This document shows, piece after piece, positions 63,501 through 64,000 of a DNA stretch of 64,000 nt. The translations under genes and the position numbers were made by a program. Numbering within the stretch: the first letter of the stretch is position 1; each line of letters opens with the position of its first letter. The stretch is from contig JBBILU010000005.1 in NCBI GenBank assembly GCA_037444775.1, positions 62,001 through 126,000 of the forward strand, read 5' to 3'. The notes under the pieces were generated by a model. The model was not told the origin of the DNA. It worked only from the letters and a program-made list of their open reading frames with translations, and did not search any database. The stretch is from JBBILU01 sp037444775. Lineage in GTDB: Bacteria; Patescibacteriota; Gracilibacteria; BD1-5; UBA6164.

Positions 63501-64000
63501 ATGCAAACAGAAATAATTTCAAATAAAGCTTTTTATGAAAAAACTATAGAAAATTTAAAAAATTCTTGAAGTGATAAAACTCATTTTGTAGTTGATTTTG
63601 ATAAAACTTTAACAAAAGCTTTTATAAAGTGAGAAGACTTTCCGAGTTTAATTTCTATATTAAGAAAAGATAGCTCTATTTTATGAGAAGAATATGCTAG
63701 AAAAGCTCAGTTGCTTTATAATCATTATTCAAAAATTGAAAGAGATCTAGATCTCCCATTAACAGAAAAAATAGAAGAGATGTCTTCTTGGTGGAGAAAA
63801 CATTGAGAATTACTTGTGAACAGTAAAATTAAAAAAGAACATATAGAAAAAGCTGTGAATTCGGGATATTTACAATTTAGAGAATGAATGGAAGAATTTT
63901 TATGGATTTTGTATAAAAATGGTATTCCTCTTGTTATCATTTCTGCAAATTGATTAGGTTGAGATTCTATAAAAATGTTTTTTGAATTTAATAATTTATA
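63501..64000 (+). CDS. HAD-family nucleotidase, UMPH-1/cytosolic 5'-nucleotidase III-like (3' partial)
   Basis: 166 codons are visible before the window ends. HAD motif I is FVVDFDKTLT near residue 29; motif II is VIISANG near residue 150. The long cap insert with EMSSWWRKHGELLV and the GYLQFREGMEEFL segment match the pyrimidine 5'-nucleotidase (UMPH-1) family, better known from eukaryotes. The likely activity is dephosphorylation of pyrimidine monophosphates in salvage. The ATG lies in an A/T-rich region after repeat copy 3. Confidence 0.72.

Noticed and set aside
1..64000. UGA as tryptophan (table 4) or genuine stops with massive pseudogenisation
   Set aside because: TGA columns match conserved glycines, conserved tryptophans use TGG, and no other frame damage is seen in the housekeeping genes.
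1..64000. CRISPR arrays, prophage or complete insertion sequences
   Set aside because: No regularly spaced direct repeats, no recognisable transposase, integrase or phage structural gene was found by eye on either strand.

Overview
The window is strongly AT-rich bacterial DNA in which UGA is read as glycine (translation table 25). Read with TGA as a stop, nearly every gene shatters. Read as glycine, about 45 long frames open with intact family motifs, for example the P-loops of the DEAD-box helicase, EngB, UvrA and Era, the glycine-rich motifs of SecY and L11, and HRIGRTGRAG of the helicase. Tryptophan stays TGG, arginine is almost always AGA, and stops are TAA or TAG. Known table-25 lineages are Candidatus Gracilibacteria (BD1-5) and Absconditabacteria (SR1), so this is very probably a chromosome segment of one of these Patescibacteria/CPR groups. 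The sequence does not tell me which.

Layout. 0-4 kb: DEAD-box helicase, EngB, a TtcA-like tRNA thiolase and ribosomal protein L25. 4-9 kb: a co-directional block of murB, a GpsA-like dehydrogenase, tsaD and mutL. 9-10.3 kb: L11, tRNA-Glu, tRNA-Lys and a junk-rich gap with a 60-bp repeat and a dumbbell-shaped inverted repeat. 10.3-14.9 kb: leftward operon rsuA-like, queA, uvrA. 15-18 kb: SPFH protein, a TIM-barrel protein, miaA and a decayed AAA-ATPase gene. 18.5-22.4 kb: a 1211-residue SLH-type surface protein with its own strong promoter and a long hairpin-rich leader. 22.5-27 kb: type IV pilus/type II secretion operon (two unknown single-TM proteins, PilB, PilC). 27-32.7 kb: MgtC/DUF4010 membrane protein, an unexplained transcription unit, SecY and RecQ. 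32.7-35.3 kb: an unrecognised 777-residue helical protein with a small partner. 35.6-41.5 kb: TetR regulator, membrane fusion lipoprotein and RND pump. 41.5-46.5 kb: PNPase; a basic 112-residue protein, RsmE, a YggS-type protein and Era. 46.8-49.3 kb: four small pilin-like membrane proteins and a membrane-anchored zinc metallopeptidase. 49.5-58 kb: RNase J, GtrA-like, UPF0489, two small proteins, a second PilB-type ATPase, an SDR, an ApaH-like phosphatase, MurD and a ferredoxin. 58-64 kb: a dead pyruvate formate-lyase fragment, Mfd, TruB, signal peptidase I and a partial UMPH-1-type nucleotidase.

The gene set is mostly housekeeping: RNA modification and decay, DNA repair, cell wall, secretion and surface. 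I saw no CRISPR array, cas gene, recognisable transposase or prophage. The mobile signal is non-coding. A GC-rich palindromic element occurs at five sites, two of them clear in-frame insertions in coding sequence (tsaD and a UPF0489 gene), with a degenerate copy in mutL. A separate 60-bp bulged-hairpin repeat has three near-identical copies, one of which forms the 3' end of the gtrA-like gene. Three pseudogene remnants point to ongoing genome reduction, including loss of a pyruvate formate-lyase.
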